From Epiperipatus broadwayi (lineage: Eukaryota > Onychophora > Udeonychophora > Euonychophora > Peripatidae), in NCBI GenBank assembly GCA_028023455.1, contig JAQFVV010006336.1, positions 124,001-188,000 on the forward strand: a stretch of 64,000 bases of DNA, written 5' to 3'. The notes beneath the pieces were generated by a model, which saw only the letters and a program-made list of their open reading frames with translations, searched no databases and had not been told where the DNA came from. Shown in pieces: positions 30,772 through 42,812 of this stretch. Every line of letters starts with the position of its first letter. The first letter of the stretch is position 1. The translations under genes were made by a program, and so were the position numbers.

Positions 30772-31685
30772 AAACCTTTTATAGATTTAATCAAATTTAC
30801 CATTTACTTTAAATCCATCCATATCATTTTAGTTTTTTTTTTTTCCAGACTAAATCGAAAGTTTATTTTATAAACTTTTAATCACAAAATTCAAAAAATG
30901 AATGTTAGTTATATGATTTGTAAAATAAATTAATTTTTCACTGGAAATAGTTATTTTTTCATTTATACCAGATACGCACAGATATAATCATTCATCTATA
31001 TAATGCAAATTTTCATTTATCAGATTAGATTTGAACGTCTCTATAAATTTAAATATTACCAAACAATTACTTCTTAACAGATGTTATAAAATTATCATTT
31101 AGTATTTTATCTTTGAAAACAAATATTTTAACAATATTTAGCCTTTGTACTACTTTAAATTAATTAAATCCAAGTTCAAATCCTAGAGTAACTAAAATCA
31201 TTTTTGTTTTTCATAGTTTAATGAGTAAATATTTTTGATTTTATAAAATTTAAAATTACATATTTTAAAATTTATTCCAAATTTGTTTTTATAATGGGGT
31301 GTACCAATAAAAAGGACACAATATGTATGGAAACTGGATATAATAATCGATTTTCTTGAACAAATAAGTTTCTGCTAATTTTATAATTTCTTATTTTTGG
31401 ATTAAATATGTTAATATGGTGAAATAAAAATGTACAAATTTCTTATCATTAACTTACAATTCTGAAACAAAAATACATATATCATCTGAAACAGTCGATC
31501 TTAGTTCAAGAACGAGTTTCACTGTTCTATCACAACCCACATTTCATCCTGCTTTTTTTGTCACATGTATATAAACTATACGTATATTTTTGAGAAGCAT
31601 CTACAAAAGTTATAAAAATAAATTTTAAATAAAAATTCTTTAATTATTTTGATATTAATATCTTTATATGTGACTCATATTAATA
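30772..31685. other. A/T-rich stretch with a weak tRNA-like trace
   Basis: A B-box-like AAGTTCAAATCCTAG lies at 31171-31185, and about 110 bases later GGGGTGTACCAATAAAAAGG (31295-31314) resembles the leader of the repeat at 27420-27460 (CCATACAAAAGGGCACAATA). This may be a very decayed member of the tRNA-like family. Confidence 0.3.
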
Positions 31686-31690
31686 GAGCT

Positions 31691-31724
<34 letters not shown>

Positions 31725-31734
31725 GATATATGTG

Positions 31735-31774
<40 letters not shown>

Positions 31775-31776
31775 CA
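31686..31776. repeat. (TA)n hairpin with unique arms
   Basis: TGTGCTTTTATATA (31731-31744) pairs with TATATAAAAGCACA (31766-31779) around a (TA)n core; a second (TA)n lies just upstream (31690-31718). Same design as the hairpins at 15328-15437 and 54155-54238. Confidence 0.7.
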
Positions 31777-31789
31777 CAAACAAATATTG

Positions 31790-34100
31790 TAAATAATTTT
31801 GTATTTTTTTGCTTTATTATATCTCATTTAGTTTTGTAATTATTTTTTGTTATAAAACTACATAAAAATTCAAGATGAAAGATGTCATCTCTGACTGTCC
31901 AAGAGTAATTAAAGGGGTGGGAACATTAGTTTGTTTCATAATTTTAAAAGGAATTTTTAAACTAAAGTTAATGGAAGTAAAATTTAAAACAAAGTTAATT
32001 AATTTTAAGTTAGCTATTAACATTTTATCAAATCTATTTCCAATCTAGAAATTGATTTGAATTTATTTTTGGACAGTTATCTTATGATTGCATCTCCAAT
32101 AACAAAAGAGGAAACATTTCTGTAAATTAAAGATTCAATTAGAGTTAAGAAATTTAATTAAAAAAAACATTTTTTGAATAACTAAAAACTGGTATTAATA
32201 GGGCCAAAAATCTGTTGTGGTAGAGTTTCATTAATAGTTGCTAACCGACTTCACATCTTTTAATATTCAAAAATGGTTTTGGGGTAGAGGTGACCTAAGA
32301 CAGCTTCCTCTCCATCTTCAGCCTGACTCTTCACCATGCCAAGATGTAGCTCCTACTGATCAAGTGTGCCTGTGCTATCAAAAAATGCCAATGCCAAGAA
32401 ACATGTTTTAAATCAAGGAAGGCTGCCTGCCATTGAATATATGTCAATACTTTATCCTGAGGTAACAAGTCTAAAGTCATTACAATTGTATTACCTGAAT
32501 ACTAACTCTTCAAAATTAATGTTTTCTGTTTATTTTGAATTTCGTTTAACTTATTAATTGGCAAGTATGCTAAATTAATAATTATCTTTTTTGTGTCAAT
32601 TCTCTTTTATCTAAAATAATACTACTGTAAAATTTTTCATCCAACTCACGCTTCTTATTATTTTTATATATTAGTGTGATTATAATTTATTTTTAATGAT
32701 ATTTTTATATTTTTCACTTAATGTTATTTGTAAATGCCAATCAAACCCAGTCTTACAAACTTCTTTTATATTCTGCTGTGGAATAGAAGGGGGAGAGTAA
32801 TGAGTTCATGTTAGTTATTTCTAAATAGCTCATAAGATTTAGTTTGTATTTGAAATAAATATATGCTTTTTAAAAAAAATATTTGATCATAAATTTATAC
32901 AAAATGTATAAATATTTTGCAATCTGGGGTGGATATTGGTGTCCATTAATTTTATTAATTTGTTTATTGATCATCATTGCCAAAAGGCTGGTGACTTAAA
33001 TCTATTTTGTTATTCACACTTTTAAGTGTGTGAATTTTAGTTTTTTTTATGTGTTAAACAAAATAGTATTCATTCAAGAAGGGGAAAAAATACACACTTC
33101 ATGAATTATGGTTTTAACTTCAGATAAATGACTTTATCTTACATGAGTCATTATTTTAACATATCATTACATACTTGTTAAATCATTTATGGCTTTATGT
33201 TAATATTTAAGCTCAATGATTTCATATTCTTATAAAAGTGTTGTTAGCATAGGCTACTATTCATGTTATTAAGTTTTATCTAGAGACATGCATCGGAATA
33301 CCCGAGTTGTCATCTCTTCATTTCAGGTCATAAACAGGGCAATGAATGTCCCTGGACCATATATATATATATATATATATAACTAAAGCAATGCGTAGGA
33401 TAATTCTGGCAAAGTTCAGCCCATTGCAACTCCGTCCAAGGACCCTTTGTCAATCAATTCCACAAAATATGGGGTGGCAAGTCGGCTAGACTGTTTTCTT
33501 CTGTAATATGATAAAGCACTTCAAAAAATGGATCCACAAATATTCAGCTATTATGGTAGCACCGCAATCTCTTATAGTTTGTTTTTAGCCTGTTTAACAA
33601 AATAAATCATAATGATGTGTAATAATGAAACATTTTTCTCTTTAAATATTTTTCATTGGAGTTTTAGATCCAACCTCTCATGAAGCTACCCTCCCCTTTA
33701 TTGAAATAATCAATTCCCGTATTGATAGAGTTTCACAATATTTTCTAGTTAAATGTTGAAAATGTGTAAAGTAAATAAATGTTTTTACTATAATTTGATC
33801 CGAATGTATCCCTAGTTAATTGTTGTAAATAAAGTAGATAAATGAAAATAAACTTATGTATTACGTGCCAAGGGCATCTTACTAAAATCGTATAATCAAT
33901 GAAACTCTATCGTATCTTAATATATGTTTTCTTAATATATAAACATCCACCAAAACACCCAGATAAATTTAATTTTGTGATATTAAATAAAATCCAATTT
34001 TTACATATATGTTATGTATTTAAATGCCACACTAAATTCATATCTGTCTAAATAAAATAATTGTATCAAGATCGTCAAATATTTGTAACCAAAATAAAGT
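31790..34100. other. Unassigned stretch with two more complex islands
   Basis: 32200-32470 and 33270-33560 are richer in G and C than their surroundings and could be old element fragments. A 63-codon frame at 32366-32557 (+) has no recognisable motif. A short (TA)n lies at 33359-33381. No gene could be supported. Confidence 0.4.
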
Positions 34101-34123
34101 TATATATATATATATATATATAT

Positions 34124-35477
34124 TGTAACGTTTATTTATATATGTTGCAAATATATTGGCATTTGTTAAAAGCTAAAAAATAAAAGTAAATTTAGATTTT
34201 TTTTTGACTAATTTTTTTTAAAAAAAAATAACGTACGATGAAAGTTAAATTATTCTTCGTATTTTTTTTAAATGTAATTAGAAATAAAAGTAGAAATGGA
34301 GAGAACAAAAGACATAAATTACCAATCTAGATAAGAGAAAGTAAAAATACTTCAACTAATTAAAGATGGCAGAATTATTCTGAAAAAAATAAAGACTTTG
34401 TTACATAAATTTTATAAAGAATATATAAAATTTTCAACATATATTTTGACAAACAAAAGAGATGCACAGAAGTTGGAAAACTGGGCCTCTAGTATATAAG
34501 GTAGAGGTCAGTTTGAAGAATGTCTTGTACGTTGTTTTCTCTAGTTGGTCTTGGATAACAATAATATATCCAAGATCGCTCTACGCTGAAGTAATTTGGC
34601 ATGTCAGAGTGAACCGGAGCTTCTGTGGATATCATGCCTAAAGATTTACACCAGAAAAGCTTTCATGACCGATTAGGAGAATGGACCACAAGATCATCTA
34701 ATAATCAAAGGTTGTGAGCTCATTTTAATCCCGAAAAACTATGCATAGTTATCGACAACCATTGTGAATTCACTAAAACTTAACGGTAAATTATGCTTCA
34801 TTATCCTGATTGTGACAAATTTAACTATTTTACAAACTACTCATAAAAATAAGCTTATAACAGGACCCAGATATAGAGTTTCATTTAATTAATCAAGAGA
34901 ATCTTGTGTACCTAAGAACTTTTAATTACTTATGTTAATTGCTTTATTTTATTAATATTTCACGTCTGAATTGTGTTCTTTCCAATTTATTTGATAAACA
35001 ATTGCCTTTCAGATTTTATTTTTTAATCTATTAGAATAAAAAAAATATTTATAGTACCAATTTTCATTTGTGCGTTATTAATATTATTTTAGTGATGTTT
35101 AAATATATATTTTACCTTTGCCAATGTGTTTACTAAATTCCGGGAATAATAATATTAAAAAAAAAAAATTCTCGTTACGGTATTATGAAATATCGATTAG
35201 TTTAAAAGTATTTTCTTTTTTTTTATTTGCGAGACATGCTGGTGACAGAATTCAGTGGTCTCTTTAGAATAAAAAGACCTGGCACCCATATTGAATAAAT
35301 TAAAAGCTGATTTCATCAATAGCATAATTCTCAACTATTAATAGGCTGAGTTGATCAGGAAATATAGCTATGTTTGTAGAATAGAAATACAACTTTCTTC
35401 TTTTTTGACATAGTTTGATCAACTCGCACACAGTGTATATTAGCATGTAGAGGCGTAACAAAATGAAAAACGTTATA
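34124..35477 (+). repeat. Left LTR (1354 bp)
   Basis: Direct repeat of 36207-37558, about 94% identical over the last 235 bases by eye. TATA-like AGTATATAAGG at 34491-34501, followed by a GC-richer stretch (34560-34720) that would be the transcribed R/U5 part. An ATG at 34296 opens a frame that is homologous to the one in the right LTR but is stopped after 12 codons. Confidence 0.75.
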
Positions 35478-36206
35478 ATGGCTTACCCAACTAGGGCTTC
35501 GATTTAACCACAACCTGAGATAAGTTGTAATCATAAAAAATGTTACAACGTTGACCCAAAAAAAAAACTCACAGCCTGAAAATAAATAGTAGTTTAAAAA
35601 ATATATATATAAAAACTAACAAACTAATTAAACCCCGATTATTAAAATATAAAAAAATCTTTTTTTAATATGACTTCCAGAAAGAAAAAATACAATATAT
35701 GTATATTTTTTTGATATGTCTAAAAAAACACAATCGTGGCTGATATGAACGTAAGTCACAGGTATTTGACCGGGTAGGCAGTTACTGAAGAGGGAAAAAA
35801 CATAGCCCTGAGTCCTAGTACACAGTATATTAACATAAGACCACCTTTATATGCCCATCAGACTATTTCTAGCAGGGATCCCAATAAAAGGGGAGGCGGA
35901 CCAAGTTGCGACGAGCCTGTAAGACTCAAAACAATGAACAACACTTGTTAGTGCTTATAACTTGGGCTTCTTATTGTTAATATTACATTAAAGCAGAAAG
36001 GACACAGATGAATGTGAAATATTTTCCATCCCCACCGTGTTAGACCTAAAAGTGGGCGTTAAAGCCAAACGTTGCTTGTTGAATGAGTCTACATGACATA
36101 TCAGCATGTTACTACTAAAAAAAAACATGAATATGAATTTAAAAACTTAAGAATAAAATTATTGTAAACCCCTATTTTATTCTCATCTCCTAGTGCTGGT
36201 GGTATT
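35478..36206 (+). other. Interior of the LTR element, no coding capacity
   Basis: 729 bases between the LTRs. 35740-36100 is clearly richer in G and C than the surroundings, with words such as CCGGGTAGGCAG (35771-35782) and GGGGAGGCGGACC (35890-35902), but every frame is broken. No gag, protease or reverse transcriptase motif is visible. No clear polypurine tract precedes the right LTR (CTAGTGCTGGTGGTATT), which is unusual. Confidence 0.55.
35479..35496 (+). other. Putative tRNA primer binding site
   Basis: TGGCTTACCCAACTAGGG begins directly after the left LTR end. Its complement ends in CCA like a tRNA 3' end, and the next bases on that strand resemble a T-arm. The tRNA species was not identified. 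Confidence 0.45.
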
Positions 36207-37558
36207 TGTAACGTTTATTTTTATACATTGCAAATATATTGGCATTTGGTAAAAGCTAAAAAATAAAAGTAAATTTAGATTTTTTTTTGACTAATTTTTT
36301 TTTTAAAAAAAATAACGTACAATGAAAGTTAAATTATTCTTCATATTTTTTTTAAATGTAATTAGAAATAAAAGTAGAATTGGAAAGAACAAAAGACATA
36401 AATTACCGATCTAGACAAGAGAAAGTAAAAATACTTCAAATAATTAAAGATGGCAGAATTATTCTGAAAAAAATAAAGACTTTGTTACATAAATTTTATA
36501 AAGAATATATAGGATTATCAACATATATTTTGACAAACAAAAGATATGCGCAGAAGTTGGAAAAGTGGGCCTCTAGTATAAAAGGCAGAGGTCAGTTTGA
36601 AGAATGTCTTGTTTGTTGGTTTCTTTAGTTGGTCTTGGATAACAATAATATATCCAAGATCACTGTACACTGAAGTAATTTGGCATGTCAGAGTGAACCG
36701 GAGCTTCTGCGGACATCATGCCTGAAGATGTACACCAGAAAAGCTTTCATGACCGACTAGGAGAATGGACCGCAAGATCAACTAATAATCAAAGGCCGTG
36801 AGCTCATTTTAACCCCGAAAAATTATGCATAGTTATCTACAACCATTGTGAATTTACTAAAACTTACCAGTAAGTTATGCTTCATTATCCTGATTGTGAC
36901 AAATTTAACCATTTTACAAACTACTCATAAAAATAAGCTTATAACAGGACCCAGATATAGACTTTCATTTAATTAATCAAGAGACTCTTGTGTACCCAAG
37001 AACTTTTAATTACTTATGTTAATTGCTTTATTTTATTAATATTTCACATCTGAATTGTGTTCTCTCCAATTTATTTGATAAATAATTGCCATTCAAATTT
37101 TATTTTTTAATCTATTATAATAAAAAATATTTCCAATCCCAATTTTCATTTGTGCATTATTAATATTATTTTAGTGATGTTTAAATATATAATTTACCTT
37201 TGCCAATGTGTTTAATAAATTCCAGGAATAATAATATTTTAAAAAAATAATTCTCGTTATGGTATGATGCAATACCAATTAGTTTAAAAGTATTTTCTTT
37301 TTTTATTTATGAGACATGCTGGTGACAGATTTCAGTGGTCTCTTTAGAATAAAAGGACCTGGCACCCATATTGAATAAATTAAAAGCTGATTTTGTCAAT
37401 AGCATAATTCTCAACTATTAACTAGGCTGAGTTGATCAGGAAATATAGCTATGTTTTTAGAATAGAAATACAACTTTCTTCTTTTTTGATATAGCTTGAT
37501 CAACTCGCGCACAGTTTATATTAGCGTGTAGAGGCCTAACAAAATGGAAAACGTTATT
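36207..37558 (+). repeat. Right LTR (1352 bp)
   Basis: Begins TGTAACGTTT like the left LTR and ends at AAAACGTTATT before (TA)n at 37558-37577. TATA-like TAGTATAAAAGG at 36575-36586. Carries an 82-codon open frame (36380-36628). Confidence 0.75.
36380..36628 (+). other. Open frame inside right LTR, 82 codons, no ATG
   Basis: The frame begins with TTG where the left LTR has ATG (34296), and stays open (Lys-rich start, ...LHKFYKEYIGLSTYILTNKR...) where the left LTR has a stop at codon 13. It runs across the presumed TATA box of the LTR. No known domain is recognised. Most likely a chance or relic frame, but its partial conservation in both LTRs is noted. Confidence 0.25.
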
Positions 37559-37926
37559 ATATATATATATATATATCTTGAATTTTGTCAAAATATTTAT
37601 ATTTTTAAACTTAATCCAGTTGTTCGAATCTCCTTACTAATATTTTTTATGTATGTTTTTGACTTATATCTTGGGTTCACTCAATCTCTCATCATCATCA
37701 TCACCTGAGTTCTCATGCAAAGTGATGTGGTGTCGGGACTGGAAATAATTAATTTATGTAGTATCACCATAGGTGTTTTTCATAGTTTTATAGATTTAGA
37801 AAATGGGCAAATAGGTTAGAATTCATGATTGCTCCTGTCCTGTGAATCTCAGGCATGAATGTTTCAGGGTACTTTTGTTTAGATTCTAAATCTTGTTGAA
37901 TGGTCATACATTTTCGACCGGTACAC

Positions 37927-37945
37927 ATCATCATCATCATCAACC
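37927..37945 (-). repeat. (ATG)n tail at the 3' end of the RTE-type LINE
   Basis: On the minus strand the C-terminal coding block runs into a GATGATGATGATG run. RTE elements typically end in short tandem repeats and not poly(A), so this marks the 3' end. A second short (ATC)n at 37689-37705 may be another 3' end fragment. Confidence 0.55.
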
Positions 37946-40770
37946 ATTGATTCACTCCATTTTCAATTCATTTTCTCTGGCCTCTAGCTGGTGTTTGCCA
38001 CAGTACTCCAGCATCTTTATTTATTTTATCCATCCATCTCACATATGGTCTCTTTTCCTATCTTTCAAAAACTCTTGGAATATATTTTAAGATTCCAATA
38101 GTCTTCTATTATCATCCTTTATAGCAATATATCTAGTTCAATTCCTCTTCAATCTCTGAATTCTTTCAATGATGTAGTATTGAAGTCACTGTATTATTCT
38201 TTTGTTCAGTAATCAAGTTACAGATTAATAAATAAAAACTTGTAATACACATTTATTATAATTTTCACTTTAAAAAACATAGGTACATTTTTTTTAATAT
38301 TGTTACTTTTACCAATAACACTACAATCAAGGGAATATTATATGATTAATTGCATCCATTATGTTTCCACATGAAGTAATGATTAGCCAAAGATATTGGT
38401 AGTTGTTTACTATTTCTAATTTATTATTATTAGTTCTTATATTATTCAATTGAGAAAATCCATTTAACATAACATTAGTTTTTTTTTTTTTTTTTAATAT
38501 TTATCTTTATTCCCACTTTCCTATTTCTATCTGATAATTCTTGGAACATTTCCTGAAGCTCTAAAGCATTATTTGCAAATACAATTGCATTACCTGCAAG
38601 ATTTCAATGACTTAAATAATCTCAATTTACTTTTTTCCCCTTAGCTATTCATTTTACTACAAAAGTCTTCTTGCAAAACTGTTGTAAACAGTTTTGAAGA
38701 TTTGGAATAATACTAATATACACCCTTTTTAATGCTAATCTTCTTAGTATTATTATGTAATTTAATTATTGCTGCTGCAATTTCATAAATATTCTTTAGA
38801 ATATAACAGTATCATGGGTATATACCTTGATACAATTCTTTAGTCACTAAAGAAATTACAGAATCAAATGTCTTTTAATAGTCTAGAAATCTAAAGCATA
38901 ATGACAACTCATATTAATTAGTTCTTTCTATAGTTCCTCTCAATATTTCGGATATGATCCACTGTGTTAAAACCATTTTTAAATCCAGCTTATTTCTTTG
39001 GTTGGTTAAAATCCAATGTTTTCTATGACAATTTGTAATTATCTTGATAAAAATCTTGTATAGAATTAGTAAAAGACTGATAGGATTTTAATTTATAATA
39101 TCTTTCTTATTATCTTTGTAAAATATTAATATTACTACTGGATTATTTTAATCATCTAGTACATTTTTATTGTTTATATATTTAGTATATAAGTTTTCCA
39201 AAAAAAATCTATTTTTTATCTGCTTCTTTTAAGACATCAATTATGATTCCATCTTTACTTACAGCTTTTTTTCCTTGTATACATAAAATCTATGACTCAT
39301 AAAATTCTGAACCATTCAGAAGTTATAGTAGTTGTAGGAGGCAATTGTTTTTATTTTTTATTACTATATAATTTTCGATAAAACTCATTTGTACATTTTA
39401 TGATGGCCTCCCTCTTTTCAGTTATAGTTCCATATTTTTTGCTTATTGCAGAAATGTGTACTGCTAATACCAATATGTTGTTTTACAATCTTGAGACTTT
39501 TGTTTTCATTTATAGATTTTCTTGATAATTTACAATTGTTTTTTTACATTATTAGCAATTCTTTTTCACACTAATTTACAAAATTCTAGATATTCAATCC
39601 TTGTTAACACATCATTTTTAGATATTTTCATAATCTTTCTTATTTTCATAAATTTGTCACAATAGATATTTTATTAACAATTACTGACTTTTTATACTAA
39701 CTATCTTTGTCACAGTTTATAAAAGTTTATTAGTTGTCTTCCTATTGATTGTGTTTTTATCATAATCATGTTCTAAAACCGTTACCATTTGAAAATAATT
39801 TGCAAGTTTTAATTTAAGTTTTTTGAAATATTTCTAAAGATTAGAAATATCATCTCTAAATACTGTTATTTTTAATAATCTTTATTGCTCTAGATTTCTT
39901 TTAAATATGTATCTTGCATCTGACTATGTGATGATCACTTCCAATCTTAAAATATTTATTTTCTGTTATAAAACCTAATCACATTCTGCTGTACCTTCAT
40001 TTGGATGCTTTCTATCAACATTATTATAAACAAATAGCATAATATAAATTTTACTTTTCATGCAAACTCTACAATTCTATGTCTCTCATTTCTATCACCA
40101 TGACCAAATGTCATCTCTTATTCCTATGATCTTAACCAAATTTATTATAACACTTTCCTCTTTTAATTGTTTACTAATTTACCATTAAAGTCTCCTACAA
40201 CTACTTTAAAATGTTTTTTTGATCTGATCAAAAGTCTTTTATACCTCCATCTAAAAATCCTTTACTTCTTATCACAAAGATAATTTATTGGGGCATAAAC
40301 CTAAATTATTTGCATTTGGTATCTATAATTAAATTATTGAATATCTAATCTTGCTACTCTGACTGAGCACCATATATTTTCTCACTGTTGTTTTCCATTT
40401 TTTTATTTGTAATGAATCCTACTCTGCTTATACTTCCAATGTTTGTATCATTGTAGTACAATACTTGGCCACTTTTAAAATAAATTGTCTTTTCACCTTT
40501 TCTTTTAACTTCACACAGTTTAATAATATCCCATGTAATATTAGACAGATATTCTTCTAAATCTTGCAACCTTCCTTCACTTGAAAGTGATTTGCAGTTG
40601 TAAGTACCTAATAAAAGGACATCATCAAGTAATTGCCTGGATCCAAAGATCACAATCATGGCTTGTGACTTTATAGATTCCTGGGAATAAAGACATGATT
40701 TAGTTTTGTCTGCCATGATTGTAAATATCTCTTGCCATAAAAAAACCTTATTATCACACACTCATTCTTC
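37927..40770 (-). pseudogene. Decayed RTE-type LINE (endonuclease and reverse transcriptase)
   Basis: On the minus strand, protein blocks appear in the order of an RTE-clade polyprotein. An apurinic-endonuclease-like start lies in the 135-codon frame 40761-40354 (LGTYNCKSLSSEGRLQDLEE, then WDIIKLCEVKRKGE). A VVVGDFNGKL block follows near 40210-40170 and a GHGDRNERHRIVEFA block near 40118-40072. Reverse transcriptase blocks come next: KAVSKDGIIIDVLKEADKK near 39275-39204, a FDSV block near 38880-38845, and FANNALELQEMFQELSDRNR near 38580-38500. A C-terminal RRPYVRW-like block lies near 38050. The catalytic FADD reads FANN, and many stops and frameshifts break it. Full-length family proteins have about 1000 residues. 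RTE proteins copy the element RNA at a nicked target; this copy cannot. Confidence 0.8.
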
Positions 40771-42403
40771 ATTCAAGAAAAGTCAATTAGTATTTCAATT
40801 AATAGCTATCAGGCAAACTGAAAATGACCATAGGTTTTCTCGATCTTAAACTCAAAGTAAAAAAGCACAATAAACCCACAATTCTGATTAATTTGTGTTG
40901 GTAAGGAGCCCATCTTTGTTTGTATACTAAATACATAATCACATGGTAATAACAGCTACAATGACATGAATATATATAGAGGAAGTTATCTTTAGTTGGT
41001 ACTAATTTACATGAGACCTTCATTCCAATCATTTTCACCAGATTCTTAGTTTATCTACTTTTTTATTTTATATTTAAACGATTGTCCGATTTATTGTTTG
41101 TTTTTTCCCATATTAAGTGATTTTGAAAAAATTGTATAACAAATATTAATATTCTCTCACTCTCTATTTCTCAATAATATTTTTTATCATTCTAATTACA
41201 TATCTTTTACCATTTCTAAATGTAAACTGTTTCATATAAAATTGAGTCCAATCAACTAAACTATAAACTTTAATCAATTTTGATGATTATTATAAAAAGT
41301 CATTAATTATTGTCAAATCATCATATTTCATTATATTATTTGTTAAAAAATAATAATAATAAATATTAACTATTATTTCAACTTTTTTATAGCTTTCTAG
41401 AGTTCTGTTTGAATGTCATCAGTTTTTTGTACTCACAATTATAGTGAATACAACTCTACTCTCATTATTGAATAAGATATTCTTGTTTATTTTTATTTTC
41501 TATTATTAAAGAGTTATTTTTTATAATACTACTTTTTTACTTACAATTTAAATTTTTTTGTTTTCTTTTCCATTTGTTCAATTGAAATACTAAATTCTAT
41601 TACACAATATATTAAATATAACTCAATTTCTTGTATTTTTTTAACACTCTTTATTCTTGACTAGTGTTGCTTGCATTACACCATATGTGTCATCATAATT
41701 TTATTATTGACAAAATTTATAGTTTGTTTCTGCTTGCCTTATTTTTTAATCATCTCATTTTTAAAACAAATCTCCTTTGGTGTTTTATTTTTACCTTTGT
41801 AATGATATTTTTTTCCAATAATACAGTTTTACTTACATTTATTTCAACATTTTGCTTTTATTTATATTTTTTTGTAATCTGATAATGTGAAATATTTTTA
41901 CTTAGTAATTATTTTCTCCATTATTTTATGGCTTATTGTTGGGGCAATTGTAAAAATTAATATTGTAATATTTTAATATTAATGTTTAATTTCACCATTG
42001 GTAAATTATTTTCACAATTTATGCACTTCTTGTATATATCCACAACTGTCTATGGGATGCATACATGACTCTTTTTACAATAATCTGTTATAATATTGGA
42101 TTGCAAAATATATAGCACTCAGTATATTAGAATGTTCAGATAAAATTTTCAGCAGTAATAATGAAACATCTTTTGATATTTATTGATATTGAGTAACGTA
42201 TATATAGATAAAACATTAAGCATTTATGCATTTATTAGAAGATCAGGATAAATATTGTTAAATATATTTAAAAGCATAAATGAAATGATTTTAACACTTT
42301 GGGAATATAAAAATAAACTTGAATATTTTTTAGAACTTCAACAAACAACAAAAAATAAAACATTTATAGAAATGATCGTGTTTAGTTTAAGTCACACAAA
42401 AAA
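40771..42403. other. A/T-rich non-coding stretch
   Basis: The minus frame at 40799-41038 (79 codons, Cys-rich middle YSCHCSCYYH) lies just upstream of the LINE coding start and might be leader sequence, but has no recognisable domain. T-rich frames at 41664-41882 (+) look like composition effects. Confidence 0.4.
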
Positions 42404-42478
42404 TCAAGTCAGATGTCACACGACTTAATTTAATAGCTTGTTTTTTTTTACAAATGTTATATATAAAGCTCACAAAAT

Positions 42479-42782
42479 AAGCTCTTAATAAGCTTTGCAG
42501 AATATCCCCTATCCCAGAATAGTTTTCTGTTTTTGGGATCATCAGTGAGGTGCTAAAATATTCAAGCATTAAATTGAAAATAACAGGATAGCGGGATTGG
42601 AAGACATATGAATGTCTGAAAAATTCCGATTTTTTACTTAATAGTTATACATTATATAAAGTGCTGGGATTGTCCTGGTATTTTTAATCTAATGATTGAA
42701 TATCCTAGCATTTCACTGTTGATGCCAGAAGCTGAAACTCGTCTGATCTTGGGGATATTTTGCAAAGCTTGTTAAGAGCTTA
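42479..42782. repeat. Imperfect inverted repeat, arms ~100 bp
   Basis: The left arm AAGCTCTTAATAAGCTTTGC (42479-42498) pairs with the right arm GCAAAGCTTGTTAAGAGCTT (42762-42781). The similarity continues inward through AATATCCCC and GGTGCTAAAATATTCAA/TTGAATATCCTAGCATTTC to about 42600 and 42660. Confidence 0.75.
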
Positions 42783-42812
42783 GTGTTTTTTCTAAAGGTT
42801 TGTGAGGATGGT

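Larger units (their letters stand above)
34124..37558 (+). mobile_element. Non-coding LTR retrotransposon inserted in (TA)n
   Basis: Two direct repeats of about 1.35 kb flank a unique 729-base interior. Each repeat starts TGTAACGTTT and ends in AAACGTTAT(A), short inverted ends as in LTRs. A primer-binding-site-like sequence starting TGG lies one or two bases inside the left LTR. The outer flanks on both sides are (TA)n, whereas the inner LTR junctions are not, so the whole unit entered one (TA)n tract. The interior has no gag or pol, so mobilisation would need proteins from another element. Strand is inferred from the primer-binding-site side and TATA boxes. Confidence 0.75.

Noticed and set aside
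32366-32557. 63-codon frame in a GC-richer island
   Set aside because: No recognisable motif, no splice signals or neighbour exons seen.
33385-33480. Minus-strand DGVAMG codons resembling a PLE reverse transcriptase motif
   Set aside because: Followed at once by a stop, and no further reverse transcriptase blocks in order; too short to support.
35783-35815. CTGAAGAGGG...CCCTGAG resembling a hammerhead core inside the LTR element
   Set aside because: GAAA is absent (TGAG instead) and no stem I is evident; likely chance.
40799-41038. 79-codon minus frame upstream of the LINE, Cys-rich
   Set aside because: No zinc-finger spacing or known LINE ORF1 motif; cannot be supported as coding.
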